A DNA stretch of 21,318 bases, from positions 7,833 through 29,150 of the forward strand of contig NWUY0300017577.1 in assembly GCA_004151065.3 (NCBI GenBank), written 5' to 3'. Made by a program: the position numbers and the translations under genes. Origin of the DNA: Larix sibirica. Its lineage: Eukaryota > Streptophyta > Pinopsida > Pinales > Pinaceae. Positions 9,440 through 19,749 of this stretch are shown here, one piece after another (position 1 is the first letter of the stretch; the number at the start of each line of letters is the position of its first letter). The notes beneath the pieces are model-generated. The model worked only from the letters and a program-made list of their open reading frames with translations. It made no database searches and had not been told where the DNA came from.

Positions 9440-12400
9440 ACACAAAATACATGCTGATTATTACATCCAGATTTTTCTGATTTCTACAAGTTATTTGAAT
9501 TTTAGTTATTGAACTTTGCATTTTTTCATAAGTATTTGCCCACTCAGCAGTCTTTTCAATGCTGATTGAGGGTTTTAGAATTATTTATTTTTTGTTCAGC
9601 ATCATACAGCAGGCTTATTCACTTCTCGAAGCCCTCTGGCCATCATTCTGCAAAAATGCTGATATTGGAGTTAGCTCATTGTAACTTGCCGATATGGTAC
9701 ACAACCACGGCTTTTTTTTTATATACAATATTCATTTTAGTTAACAAAAAAAACTATTTTTTAAGCCCTTAATATAAATTGAATTGGAGAACATAGGTAA
9801 GCTTGAATTGCAATATATTTCAATTAGAAGACCTCTTCACTCAAACTCAAAACTTTGTTGCAATCAACCTCCTCAAAACGGACAATTTAAAATTTGAAAA
9901 ACTTCAAACGGTTCATTTTCTCAAATGCCACCAAATCTCATTAAATTTTAGAGAGAGAGAGACAGCAGCCTTAAACAACAAATCCTACAGCAGCTAAAAT
10001 TTGCTAATGAATGGTTACTTCTAAAGTTCTGGTGCCCAAACAAGGTTCTACAACTTAATTGAGATCATACACACTTTTCTACATAATGAAGCAAAACTTG
10101 ACAATGGACACAACACAAGACAGTCCAAATTTTCACAATAATCATACTATTATATAATGCTCAACGATTCCTTGTCTGCAAGTATTTGGTTGAAGTCATA
10201 AAAAATATCAATCATCCTTTTGCAAAATGTAACAAGATGCCACCACAGTAGTCCGAGACAAGCACAAGAGTACTTTGATACATGAAGGGTTACAGACACG
10301 CAAAGCAATGATGTTTTCGAATGTGCAATCAAGGAAAGGTTGGTTCACTATAGTTCTTGCTGATTTCCAAAGCAGTTAACTTACCAAGGGATGTGAAATT
10401 GAATTCTAAACGCACGTCTCGTCATTTTTCCCTTTTCATCTTCCAACATGGAACAAGCTCCCAAACGTGATGCAATGTCATTGGTAATTGTTTTCTATAT
10501 TTTGACAGGATCCCATATAGACGCCGTTATAGTGGCAAGTGTCAACCTCAACTTGTCCAAGCAACATTGATTACAACTCCCTCCATATTAGATAACTTGC
10601 TGCTACACTCTCAACTCAAATGGCAAACATCGTTTGTTTAGTCTCTACACATACACGCACAAGTTACTGTAAATTCAAATTCATATATTTATAATGCAAA
10701 GACAGAAGTTCGGATATAGTCAGAAAGCCATAACGACAAGTGATGTATAGGCAGCCAAGAAGACAAGGTGGCCTAGTTTAGTAAGTAGACACGGTGTTTT
10801 AGGTGACTCACGAATGACGGAAATGAATTAGGCCAGCCATGTTCAACACAGCATCCAACAGTATAATAGCTTCACATTGTCCAACTTTAACTCATATTTT
10901 TCATATGTCACATTAATATATAAAACAATAATCTTGACTATCATCAGTGTCTTCTCGCAGCAGTGTTTGGATGTTCCTTTATTACCAGTGAATGCATACT
11001 CAATTTCATTGCTCCTGTAAAATTAACAATGGCAACCTTGCCACTCTAGTTCAAAATAATTTGCCAGTTCGGATCAAAATGATGTTGCCTGTTAGTTGAT
11101 CCCACTTTGTCATTTATATTGATATTTTTAATGGAAATTTTGTCTCACAGTCTAATACAGAATCAGCTACCTGACCAGGTCATCCCTGCTAGAAAAACAA
11201 GCAACTAACCACTCCACAAGTTATCTCTCTAAGCATGCCAATTCTTTGAACCTTCAATTATCGGTCTAGGTCTTTCTATACCTCCACAATTGAGGACAAG
11301 CAGCATCCGCCAAAATTAACCAGGAAAAAAAATGAGCTGACTGATTTGCCTCTTCCTTTACCAAGCAAGCATTTCCCGTCTTTCAGGAATAAAGATAAAG
11401 AGATACACTCTAAATGTGATCAAAATCATTCAATTTTGTCACATCAAACGTTTGGGAACTTTTAAGTAAGCGTACGTTTGTGTATGTGTGAACTACATCA
11501 TTAAACAAATTCACTGCTATAGAATTTATACATGAGAGTAGATCATATATGTTGGACATACATATGTTGTGAAATGGGCCTGTTAACAGGTTTTCCATAA
11601 CCATCGCCAATGTTTGTGATGGAGAATAGTCAAACCAGGCCAGGCCATATACAGCATCACGTGACCCTTAATCTACATGTCCACTTGAATCAAGCTTTGC
11701 AGTAACTGCACTAAGCATCAAGCAATAAATAAATTATAACTTCAACTCTAAAAAGTAGTATTAAAGTAATAGAATTCCCATTTTATATATAAGCTATATT
11801 TACCAGATCTGATCATGTAACCACGATGTAAGTTTCAATCATGTAAAATAAAGTCTGTAAAATACAATCTTCAGAAATAAAGTCTTTAGATGTATTGACA
11901 TCTATGTTCCCATTTTAAACCAATTTATTGAAGATGAATGCTTCATATTATATTCCTGAATGGGGATTAAACTACAAAATTTCCTCAGTCCTTGTTGAAA
12001 ATGATTTCCTTTGGACTTTATAGTTTATCCCAATTCCACTTGCCTCAAGTTGTCCTAGCCTGCCATCCATCCCTTCAAAAGCCCCGCGCTCTTCCACCAC
12101 CACAGGTCAACCCACTTTTGTGCACAATATTTATGACTTCTAACCAAAAAATGGCTCCAATATAATCTTAAATCCCTGTCCACTATTTGTTCTGGCACCG
12201 CATAATATCATAAAAAGCACTATTACTTAGCAAAACACAGCACACCAAAAAACTTGGAAATGCTATTTTTTCTTTTTAAAAACTTTAGTTTTGTTTCCTT
12301 TTTCAACACTTTTTTGTGTTCGTCTACGGAAAACTGAAACTCAAGAGATTTTTACATCATAATACTTACACACAATTCATAATTCTGGTAGTTACAAATT

Positions 12401-13024
12401 CTAGAATCTGACTACAAACTCCTTCTATGGAAGATCCTTCACATTGTCTGCAAAAATTACCAAATGGATAAGCCAGAGATTACGTGTACCATTCTTTATC
12501 TCATAAGGAGCAAATACAGTAATTAACAAACGTCCTAAAGACATATCAAAATTTAAACAGAGTTGGGTTCCGACAATAATCCAAAGAACTATGGAGAAAT
12601 ACGACGAGATATGACTTGGTTTAATTTAGATTCAAAAATAAAGGTTGAATTTCGAGATTCGGAGGCAAGAAAAATGATTTTAGATCTCAAAATGTTTCGA
12701 AGAGTGGCAAGCATGGTTTAGGTGAAATTATGCTTAAAATACATGTTTTGTTTCGCCAAACACGAGAGTTCAAATTTCCACTAAAACGTATAATTATTAG
12801 TTATTCAACAAGAAAGAAAAATCACAATTCTGATCTCCGGCTTTCAATTTCCATAATCATTTCAAAAGAGTAACAGAACTGTGAGAATGGATTAAGGGAC
12901 TGGTAATTAGAACATGAACCACTTGTACAGAAGCACCACCGTGTCCTCGTCGCAATCGCAGATTACGATTACCCAGCTCTAGAGTATCATGATTTACTTC
13001 GATGCGTTCATGACCCTCGATTTT
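9440..13024. other. Gene-poor interval, copy B
   Basis: Identical to 541-4125. No supported gene. The right end should carry the 3' UTR of the second RING gene. Confidence 0.6.
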
Positions 13025-14515
13025 CTAGTTTACGCGTCTTGTTTTCCTAGCCGGAAGCAACCCTTCATCAACATCAGCGGAAGCCGAAGCACCGGCAGTA
13101 TGAACATCCCTTCTGCTCTGGAAAGGGATTGAAGTAGTAGAATCGATGGGTTCTAGCAGAGTCTCACCATTTACGAACTCCGATTCTATGACACCGATGG
13201 CAAATGCTGGGCGTCTGGTCATGCCCACTCCTGAGCCAGGAATTACAAGGGCAGTAGCGCTGCCCAGCGGCTCAAAAGAGTTTGAATTAAGTGCGGAGGT
13301 GCTGGGTGTGGAGGTGTTTATGCTAGCAAGGGTTGGTAACATACCTTCCATACTTGCAAGCCGGCTTCGAATCGCCAATCTGTCAGCTCTCTGCAGAGTG
13401 GGATTTAGATCCTCCATAGTAAAGTTTTGCAACCTCGGACCTTCCACATTGTCAGCTGTGGCATCGATAATCCCCGATGACTCTGGATGGGCAGATGTGG
13501 CATCGATAACCTCAGACGACACTGGGTGGGCCGTTCTGGATTCGATGTGATGGCGGTACCTTCGTCCGAGTACCCGCTCTCGAAAAGCCCACGTTTCGTC
13601 AAAACCCTCCTCATTTTGAAATCGCCGAACAGCCCTCAGACGGGTCACGATTCGATCGGTCGCCGCCATGACCAAATCGTGAATGCTCTCGTTTTGCCTA
13701 GGGTTACCATTCTCGTTAGTTGAACGCGCAAAAAGCCCGCGGCGGCTATTTCTGAGCCGAATGAGTTCCTCTAATCGCCTCGAGAGGGGTAGGAGGACCC
13801 CTTCTCTCTCACTCTCCCTCTGTCTCCAACTCTCCATCCTCCGCGCGCGGGGACGGGGCGGCAAGGCGTCCTCGTTAAGGTTAGGGTTAGAGATTTTCGG
13901 AATTTGAGGGTTTACTCCTCTGCCGTAAATGGGTATTATGTTTTTATCAGTGAAAACTTCACCCTTACAGACCGGGCATTCCTTGGAAGTAGAATAGCGA
14001 TGAAGCCACAGGTATATGCACGGCCAGCAAAACAGGTGCCCACACACTGTAACCACGGGCTCGCAGGCCACATCTAAACAGATATTGCATTCGAAATTCG
14101 CAGCTGAATTGGACACCTCCGCTAGTTTATCGACCATCTCCTGCTTTTCGTCTGCTGCTTCTTCTTCTTCTTCTTCTTCTTCCTTCAGGTTCAGGGTCTC
14201 TTCAGAGGGGGGCATGCGGATGCGGCGACTGTAACGCCTTAGGCGATGACTACCAGAAGCCCCTCTGGAGGCGGAATATAAATTATCATCATCTTCTTCT
14301 TCTGAAACAGCAGCAACAGCACCATCGGCGGGGATGAATTGAGGTTCCAAATAAGGGTTGAAGGGCTGAAACCATATGGGATTCCCCATCGTCACCTGCG
14401 AATCGCCATCGTTGTTGGGGAAGGGTATTCTGGAGGACAATCCCAAGGCAAGTCCCAGTTGAGGAGGCGGTGATGGAGGGCTCAGAATTAGGTTAAGATC
14501 TGACTCTTCTCCCAT
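13025..14515 (-). CDS. RING-type E3 ubiquitin ligase, RMA/MUSE1-2-like (copy B)
   Basis: It encodes the same 496-residue protein as the gene at 4126-5616, with all eight zinc ligands (C143 to C183), the Glu8 run and the 13-residue internal repeat intact. If the duplication is real, the plant has two identical genes with identical promoters and 3' regions, so the effect would be on dosage. If it is an assembly duplicate, there is one gene here and this entry is its second image. The downstream interval carries the same degraded LINE. It shows no loss-of-function change. Confidence 0.88.
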   Translation of the reverse strand: MGEESDLNLILSPPSPPPQLGLALGLSSRIPFPNNDGDSQVTMGNPIWFQPFNPYLEPQFIPADGAVAAVSEEEDDDNLYSASRGASGSHRLRRYSRRIRMPPSEETLNLKEEEEEEEEAADEKQEMVDKLAEVSNSAANFECNICLDVACEPVVTVCGHLFCWPCIYLWLHRYSTSKECPVCKGEVFTDKNIIPIYGRGVNPQIPKISNPNLNEDALPPRPRARRMESWRQRESEREGVLLPLSRRLEELIRLRNSRRGLFARSTNENGNPRQNESIHDLVMAATDRIVTRLRAVRRFQNEEGFDETWAFRERVLGRRYRHHIESRTAHPVSSEVIDATSAHPESSGIIDATADNVEGPRLQNFTMEDLNPTLQRADRLAIRSRLASMEGMLPTLASINTSTPSTSALNSNSFEPLGSATALVIPGSGVGMTRRPAFAIGVIESEFVNGETLLEPIDSTTSIPFQSRRDVHTAGASASADVDEGLLPARKTRRVN

Positions 14516-14708
14516 TTTTCGATCTGACCCCCAGTCACTGTCGCTCGCTTAATTGTTTTCACAAGATACAGAACATTACGCTCCCAAACCAGGATGCAGC
14601 CATTTGACCATAAGAGTTCCCCTATGCCATTGAGACCCGGATTTCACCCCGTTCGTTCCTTCGTGTTTACTTAGCAGGGATCCCACTATTTTCGGCTCTT
14701 TACTTCGC

Positions 14709-14742
14709 AGCCCACCACGTTACACCGTGGTTGGTCTGGGCT
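14709..14742 (-). promoter_or_regulatory. Paired site II hairpin, copy B
   Basis: Identical to 5810-5843: AGCCCA and TGGGCT flanking ACCACG/CGTGGT, about 195-230 bp upstream of the second RING start. The W-box core is at 14604-14609. Confidence 0.38.
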
Positions 14743-14984
14743 TAATAATATCTTTAAGAGTATTCTACCGGCATTCTAGAACACTTAATCCCACAACCAG
14801 CAAACTCTAATGAGAAGTACCTTCATGCATCAATGCCAATGCCAATGGAATTGACTCCCCAAAACTAGTGTGTTTCTACATCATTGTGAGTGTGCATAAC
14901 ATTAATTGTGAGTGTTTCTATGTAATGATTGTAATTCTAGAATAGCAAATGTTGGTATTTTTCCGATGGATGTAGCCCTCTAAC

Positions 14985-15044
14985 AAATGGTGAACCATCA
15001 TTTAAAATAATAATAATAATNAAATGGTGAACCATCATTTAAAA
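14985..15044. repeat. 23-bp direct repeat around an AAT microsatellite and an N
   Basis: The 23 bp at 14985-15007 (starting AAATGGTGAACCATCATTT) recur at 15022-15044, directly after the N at 15021. Between them lies a short AAT run (about 15007-15020). Contig ends that overlap by a few bases but were joined with an N would look like this. The bases after the second copy are an A-rich tract (15041-15070). Confidence 0.8.
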
Positions 15045-15609
15045 AAAATAAAAAATAAAAAATATTAAAAGACAAATAGAATTAAACCCCACGTTTGAAG
15101 TGCATTACTCTATAATACTATGCCTATGATATATTGTCCTAAACTCTACAATTCCTGGGAAAGTGGGAAAGTGGTCATACACATGTCATAGCGCACTATT
15201 TACCCCTCTCCTATGATTGTTTGAGTTATGTGCCTAATAGTGTGGTCCCTCCAACCAAACAATTTTCTCCATTCATCATGATAATATAGTTTTCCATGTT
15301 ACCCCTCAAGCCATTATTGATGTTCCCAAAGGCTCAATTTCCCTAAGTTCCCATTCTCAAGGCAATAGGTATAGGGAGATGATTCATGCCACTGGAGTTG
15401 GAAGTATTTCATAAATTCATGGAGCAAGGTTGTAGTGTAACATAAAACAAAGAATTGAGAGTATGTAATGATTAGTAATATCTAACTACATAAATAGCAA
15501 TTACTTCTATAATGTCACTGCTAGAGTCAACAATACAACATAAAACAGATTGCAGATAGTTTATAAATATTGAAAGTGTCTTAAAGGGAAGAGAGTCAAG
15601 GAAACATAC
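15045..15609. other. Unassigned DNA right of copy B
   Basis: It starts with A-rich low-complexity sequence. The frame 15241-15413 on the plus strand is open for 57 codons without a start and resembles no family I know. If the minus-strand exon at 15610-15861 is real, this interval would be its intron and any later exons, but I could not identify an acceptor with confidence. Confidence 0.35.
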
Positions 15610-15861
15610 CTGGAAATGGAAACACATAAAAGCTTGATTCACACGATTGTGCAACAGGCCCATGCCAGCTATAGCATCAACATCAAGCAACTCCAAGACC
15701 AACAATAGCAATGGGAAACAATGTGTGGGGGACAACTCACCACCCAACTTACCCCTCAACCAAGCATTGAGAGACCCTAAGCCCTCTATCAATGAAACTA
15801 TGCCAGAAAAATACTTCATCAAAACCAACTTGACTAGATTAGAACTCTCATTCTCCTCCAT
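15610..15861 (-). CDS. Possible first exon of an unrecognised gene
   Basis: An 84-codon minus-strand frame starts at ATG 15861 (G at -3, G at +4) and reaches a near-perfect plant 5' splice site, CAG|GTATGT, at 15610/15609. The frame stays open beyond it to 15472 but becomes less protein-like. The product starts MEENESSNLVKLVLMKYFSG and has a leucine-rich stretch (CFPLLLLVLELLDVDAIAG, about residues 48-66), perhaps a helix or membrane segment. A TATA-like TTATTTAA lies at 15968-15975, about 107 bp upstream of the ATG. I do not recognise the family and no second exon is identified. It could be a chance frame; the protein-like composition and the strong donor are the only support. Confidence 0.3.
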
Positions 15862-16384
15862 ACCTCCTCACACCAGTAAGAAATCAGCATCCCTCCATCA
15901 ACCAACCCCCAAGAAATAGAAGAAGAACAAGAGGGAGAAGGACCCCCAAGTCCCCATTTTCCCCTCCTTAAATAACCCCCTTTTCTTTTTAAAATAATAA
16001 AGTTTATTTGTGTAATACCCCCGGTTTCAATCCCCGAAATTTTGTTTGTATATGTTGCAAACACTGAGCTAAATGGCTAGAAGGCCGAAACATGTGACAT
16101 GTACATGAAAAAATATGTTTATTAATAAAATATATAGCTTGATGCATATGAGGAAGTACGCTAAAAGAGTATGTGGAATTAAGTTATTCACCAAGGAGAG
16201 TAAAGGGGTTGTGAGGAAGTTCCATGGGGTAAGTCATATGACCCTGAGTCAATTAAAAAAAATACTTTCTGAGAACTTAAGTTTTGAACCATGTTTTAAA
16301 TTCCTTAGTCCCTGCTTAAAATCCTAAGTAAGTACTTAGGTGAGGAACTAAAAATATGAAAGTGGTGATCTCTTCGGTGAGATC

Positions 16385-16392
16385 CCACGTGG
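16385..16392. promoter_or_regulatory. G-box CCACGTGG in the LTR
   Basis: A perfect 8-bp palindrome with the CACGTG core bound by plant bZIP and bHLH factors, about 375 bp into the proposed LTR. A 6-bp hairpin (GATCTC/GAGATC, 16367-16384) sits directly beside it. Function is not shown. Confidence 0.3.
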
Positions 16393-17570
16393 ATATTAAT
16401 TTTTTTGCAAACAAAAGTAAGTTTTGTTGGAGGAAGTTCGTTCCACTACCTGAGTTGTTACCATACAATTTTTTAAATCAAGCTTTGAGAAAAAATTGGG
16501 ATTGCACAAGCTACAAAGAATACCATGAAACCTAGATTTGCTAGACCACATCATTTTGCTCATTGTTGGTAGAGGTTGGTGACCCTACCTGTGAAGCAGT
16601 GACAAGAGAAATGGTGGATGGTGTTGGACTTCCTTAGCAGAAATCAGGGAATGGGTTGATCCATGGTTGTGATTAATGAATTGATGCTGAGAGAAGGACT
16701 GAAATGTTTAATATTGAACTGGATGTAGCCATGTTCATGTTTATTCCTTGAAAATCTATTGTTAGTGTGGTAATGGGTGAGAGGCCAGCTAATTTCAGTT
16801 GAAAACTTGAGTGCTCCTAGTGAATTTCTTGGTTCCAAGTCGGGGGTGGTAGCTAGGTTGAGAGAATTAGAGCTCAATGTGCCTATGGTTGGGAGGAGTG
16901 TGCCTCTTATGTAGCCAGTTGGACCATTTCGGATCAATGCAAGTAAGTATTATGCTGAAGAATTCTATTACAACCTTAATGTTCCTTGGAAAATCAAGGA
17001 AATTTAATTGTGGTTTGAATTCAATCATTTTCCTAATTAAATTATGTTATGAAGTTTTAATCGACCGTGTAGGTCATGTGTTTGTACAAATGGATGTATT
17101 TATAATAAGTTTAGAAATGAAATTATGGGAATTTACCTTCTTTAAGAAAATAGAATATTGTTATGTAACAGAATTTGTGAAACGGGAATCCGACATTTAG
17201 TTGGTATGGCTGTAGAATGCCTCAGTATTTTAAATTACAAATTGCGTTAATAGTATGATGCATGTAGGTATTTAGACCCATTTATTAAAGTTATGATAGT
17301 TTAACAGAATTGAAAGGAAATGGTTGGAATCTACAAACTCCAAGAAGATTATGTGTCTAAATATAAAGATGAATGTGTTTGATTTCTTTTTGGGGGGGAT
17401 ACCATTTGAAATTCAGATATGCAATATGTTTGGAAGAAGGTTGCTATTTGAAGAGTGTCTCAATATAGTACCCATGTATTTGGGAACAAATTGATTACTG
17501 ATATGTTTGGTGAAGTAAAACAATTCTTAAAGTTGGCACTTATATTATGTAACTATCCAAAGTCATGGGT

Positions 17571-18210
17571 GAAAGGGGGCGTAGTTTCATAATGTTTCAC
17601 TTTCATTCCTTTGCAATTCATCAGAGAGCGATCTTCTTGAAGGGGCGCACTCTTCACTACTTTTTGGTTTGAAATTTTACTGTTTAATTATCAATGGATA
17701 AGAAGGGTGTGACCTTTCACTTTGTGTTTACATTTATATATATAATACTATTGTTTTATGAGAGGGGCACAACTTCAACCCTTTTTGCAATTGGTTACAA
17801 GTTGTTGCCATAATCTGTTATATTTATTTACCTTGCTATTGGGGTTAAGAGATAGAGCATATACCCCCCCTTTGATTGATAGTTTCCTGGATAGTGTTGC
17901 TTTTCTTTCAATTGGTGTTTATTTATTTATATGAGCACGTTTGAAGGTCGTTATTTTCCCTCAAAATAAGATTCTTGTTAATGCATTGTAGGGTAGTTAA
18001 ACCATGAAGGCATTGTCTTTTTCCTATTAGGAGTCAACTTATGTTCAATTGTTTTGAGTGGTGATCCTTTTATGATTGTTGATAAATGATGAGTGAGGGC
18101 GACTCCTTTTGAAGGGTGCAGTTGTAGTTATTGCTTATTAGTGTTTGGAATATATGTATTTATTGCCCATATGCTTGGAGAATGAGAGCACAACTTCTCA
18201 TACTTGGATT
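17571..18210. repeat. Diverged GAAGGGGCGCAC-type motif series in the LTR
   Basis: Similar G-rich motifs followed by a CTTCAC-like pyrimidine patch begin at 17571, 17639, 17702 and 17762, spaced 68, 63 and 60 bp. Weaker relatives lie near 17849, 18096, 18113 and 18183. The sequence between them is T-rich. This may be an old, decayed minisatellite; similarity between units is low and judged by eye. Confidence 0.35.
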
Positions 18211-19181
18211 TTGGAAATGATTTAATATCTTACATATTCATATTATGCATAAATTTTAAATGACAACCAAATGGATGGAAGCATTGAATTCTAGGCCTTA
18301 GTAACTAGAGGATTCTTGTGTATTCAATTCCCAAGCCTTGAGCAAACTCAGTATTGGCTAGAAGCGATAACACCAAATTTTACTTCTATAGATTAAGTTT
18401 CTGGACATGGCTAGAGCATTCATTTATGTTCAATGCCTAAACCAAATCGAAATTTATGTAGCTCTACTCAAATATGAGGAGTAAAAGTTGATTTCCCGTA
18501 GCCATCATTTTCAAGCTATGATTAAGTGTAGAGTGGACTTTGCTCTGTTTTATTCACTTCTTGTAATTTGAATGTTATTCATAATTAATATGTATTCCTG
18601 TAAGAGTCTATGTTGCATAAATTTACACTCAATATAGATCATGTTGAGGAATAGAAGTCATGCAACGATTCTGTAATCTTGGTTAAAGAAATGTAATGGA
18701 AGACCATTGTTTGAATGTCCCAACTAAAGGTTTCATGACCAAAGCGTTGAAGGGATAGATACCTTATTGGTTTTGTTGCTTCTCATAAACTTGTATCTTG
18801 TTTATCTAGGAGCCATTTAAATATCCTATGGAAAGACAACTTCATTGCATACATGCATTATGATTACATAATTATTGAAAACACTCAACTTGAATAATAA
18901 CAAAATAAACTAGTATTTCATGACATAATTTGAAATTGAAAATACTTGAACTCGGGAATTGAATAATATTTAGGTATAGGCCTAAGACCATTGGTTATAG
19001 TAATCTTTATAGAATTAATCTCTTTTGTAACATGAATGTTAGCTCAAGTTCGCGATGCACATAAATCCTTAGCATCAATGGTATTGAGTGCAAATTCATG
19101 TGTTAACCAGGTTCAAGAGTAAGATGGATCCTTGTGAAATGGGCATTCTTTATGACCAGGTTGTTTGAAATCCTGGATGGG

Positions 19182-19340
19182 TCGCTACAATACACTCTAA
19201 CTTTAGGTAGCACCCTTGTTTTCCTTTTTGTGTGAATCGCTACAGAATACTCTAAATTCGGCCGCACCCCTGTTTTCCTTTTTGTGTGAATCATTATTGA
19301 ATTCTCTGATTTTCGGTAGTGCTTATGTTTTCTGCTTTGA
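19182..19340. repeat. 54-bp tandem repeat, about three units, near LTR end
   Basis: Units start at 19182, 19237 and 19291 (TCGCTACA, TCGCTACA, TCATTATT) and share TGTTTTCC/TGTTTTCT and, between units, CCTTTTTGTGTGAATC. Spacing is 55 then 54 bp. The third unit is the most diverged. Such arrays are frequent in LTR regulatory regions. Confidence 0.85.
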
Positions 19341-19483
19341 AGGGGCTACTACCAAATAGAGATTGTGAATATGAAATGCAATATGCAATCATATATGAAT
19401 ATATGCATTTTTTATTTATATTACGTTGCTATAAAAAATCCGGGTGCATTTTTTTGTGTTTAGTGATGGAGGTTATCATAGAG

Positions 19484-19502
19484 TGGTATCAAAGCAAGGT
19501 TT
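19484..19502 (+). other. Primer binding site for initiator-Met tRNA
   Basis: TGGTATCAAAGCAAGGTTT matches the complement of the 3' end of plant initiator tRNA-Met at 17 of 19 positions (mismatches at 9 and 13). It would prime minus-strand DNA synthesis. It fixes the strand of the element and the right end of the LTR to within a few bases. Confidence 0.85.
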
Positions 19503-19749
19503 CAATTCTTGGACTCTAGGGAAATTGCAATGATCAGATGTCACTAGCATAGTTTTAATGGTCAAAAATTCTAGTGTGTTCATTAAAAATTTTCAAAATG
19601 GAATTATCATGCATGATGAAAATTAGTTTTTATGTATGTGTTGTTAGGGACTGACAAAACTTGAGGAATTGTAGATTGTTAGCCACAACCGGAAATTGCA
19701 GGTTGTTGTAAGATTTCAGATTTCCCACTTACTAAACAAATAGTGGACA
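19503..19749 (+). other. Untranslated leader between primer site and gag
   Basis: About 250 bp with no open frame, as expected for the leader of an LTR element. Nothing else is recognisable in it. Confidence 0.5.

Larger units (their letters stand above)
8900..15003. repeat. Copy B of the 6.1-kb exact direct duplication
   Basis: Identical to 1-6104 wherever compared. On the left it continues smoothly into more of the same LINE (7079-8899), so the unit is really longer. On the right it ends in an AAT microsatellite and an N. No base differs in the RING gene or in the non-coding DNA I checked, so there is no sign of independent evolution between copies. Confidence 0.93.
16011..19478 (+). repeat. 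Proposed 5' LTR, about 3.5 kb
   Basis: The left border is TGTAATACCC at 16011. The right border is set at GGTTATCA (19471-19478), an imperfect inverse of the start, five bases before the primer binding site. TG...CA ends and this spacing fit an LTR. The length is large for a plant LTR but not unknown, and a nested insertion cannot be excluded. Inside are a G-box (16385-16392), a TATATATATAATA tract (17735-17747), a diverged motif series (17571-18210) and a 54-bp tandem repeat near the right end. No open frame inside looks real. Confidence 0.5.

Noticed and set aside
15241-15413. Plus-strand open stretch of 57 codons with fairly protein-like composition
   Set aside because: No start codon, no recognised domain, no splice evidence; kept only as a note.
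15647-15919. 90-codon plus-strand frame
   Set aside because: Opposite the putative minus-strand exon, low-complexity composition, no domain.
16115-16327. 70-codon frame near the start of the LTR
   Set aside because: Lies in non-coding LTR sequence, no family resemblance.
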